NCBI RefSeq assembly: GCF_001613105.1
Contig: NZ_BDBS01000016.1
Location: 1 to 64,000 of the forward strand
Reading direction: 5' to 3'
Length of the DNA: 64,000 nucleotides
From: Nocardia pseudobrasiliensis NBRC 108224
Lineage (GTDB): Bacteria; Actinomycetota; Actinomycetes; Mycobacteriales; Mycobacteriaceae
Position 1 is the first letter of the stretch. Each line of letters starts with the position of its first letter. The position numbers and the translations under genes are program-made. Positions 63,979-64,000 of the stretch are shown here, in pieces. Under the pieces are notes generated by a model. The model searched no databases, was not told where the DNA came from, and saw nothing but the letters and a program-made list of their open reading frames with translations.

Positions 63979-64000
63979 CAACCTTTGTCGAGGTTGATGG

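Overview
The window is high-GC actinobacterial DNA. It most probably comes from Nocardia or a close mycolic-acid relative: many GTG/TTG starts, 4-nt ATGA/GTGA gene overlaps, leaderless promoters, CYP51, and gene order matching two blocks of the Mycobacterium tuberculosis chromosome. From memory, 4.5-11 kb plus the tetR and cyp51 genes at 17-19 kb correspond to Rv0762c-Rv0771. Separately, asd/lysC, leuA, murT/gatD, recR/ybaB and the SRPBCC-FAD-methyltransferase genes correspond to Rv3708c-Rv3720. Gene order is the basis for the genus call; no rRNA is present to confirm it.

Region 1 (0.2-19.1 kb) is an oxidative lipid/sterol region. On the minus strand, cyp123, an SDR, a 3Fe-4S ferredoxin, an NTF2-fold protein, a hypothetical protein and an acyl-CoA synthetase form one operon, followed by a separate two-gene unit (acetoacetate decarboxylase-like, SDR). 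Divergent from them run an aldehyde dehydrogenase, SDR, beta-hydroxyacid dehydrogenase, carboxymuconolactone decarboxylase-like protein, KstD-like flavoprotein and LLM oxidoreductase. A four-gene cassette (GT4 glycosyltransferase, two SAM methyltransferases, an alpha/alpha-toroid protein) follows. I read it as the 3-O-methylmannose polysaccharide (MMP) synthesis and recycling cluster. Behind it lie a TetR gene and cyp51. Four promoters (cyp123, aldehyde dehydrogenase, tetR, cyp51) carry the same operator at exactly the same distance from the -10 box. This defines a local regulon that survived the separation of cyp51 from its ferredoxin operon.

Region 2 (19-29 kb): glutathione peroxidase, a GMC oxidoreductase behind two KstR-like operators, a compact second Rho factor, an orphan LutC-like protein, a TetR, a FurA-catalase pair with a FurA box, a secreted serine hydrolase and an NTF2/TetR pair.

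Region 3 (29-49 kb): asd-lysC, two NTF2/MarR and small-protein neighbourhoods, LtrA, a Tat-exported cholesterol oxidase, gatD-murT (lipid II amidation), a flavin amine-oxidase-like protein, an EamA/LysR pair, an EspI/MinD-like ATPase with a Gly-Asp-Pro-Asn repeat, and leuA with a leader peptide and alternative attenuator hairpins. Families of short hairpins and tandem repeats fill several intergenic regions.

Region 4 (49-64 kb): a TSUP permease, a PLP enzyme with a DauR-type regulator, several one-component regulators with visible operators, LysE, recR-ybaB, a secreted protein, a MerR regulator, a GNAT, and a FAD oxidase/methyltransferase pair likely to act on fatty acyl chains. It ends at an initiator tRNA-Met and a terminator. 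No insertion sequence, prophage, CRISPR array or rRNA was seen.
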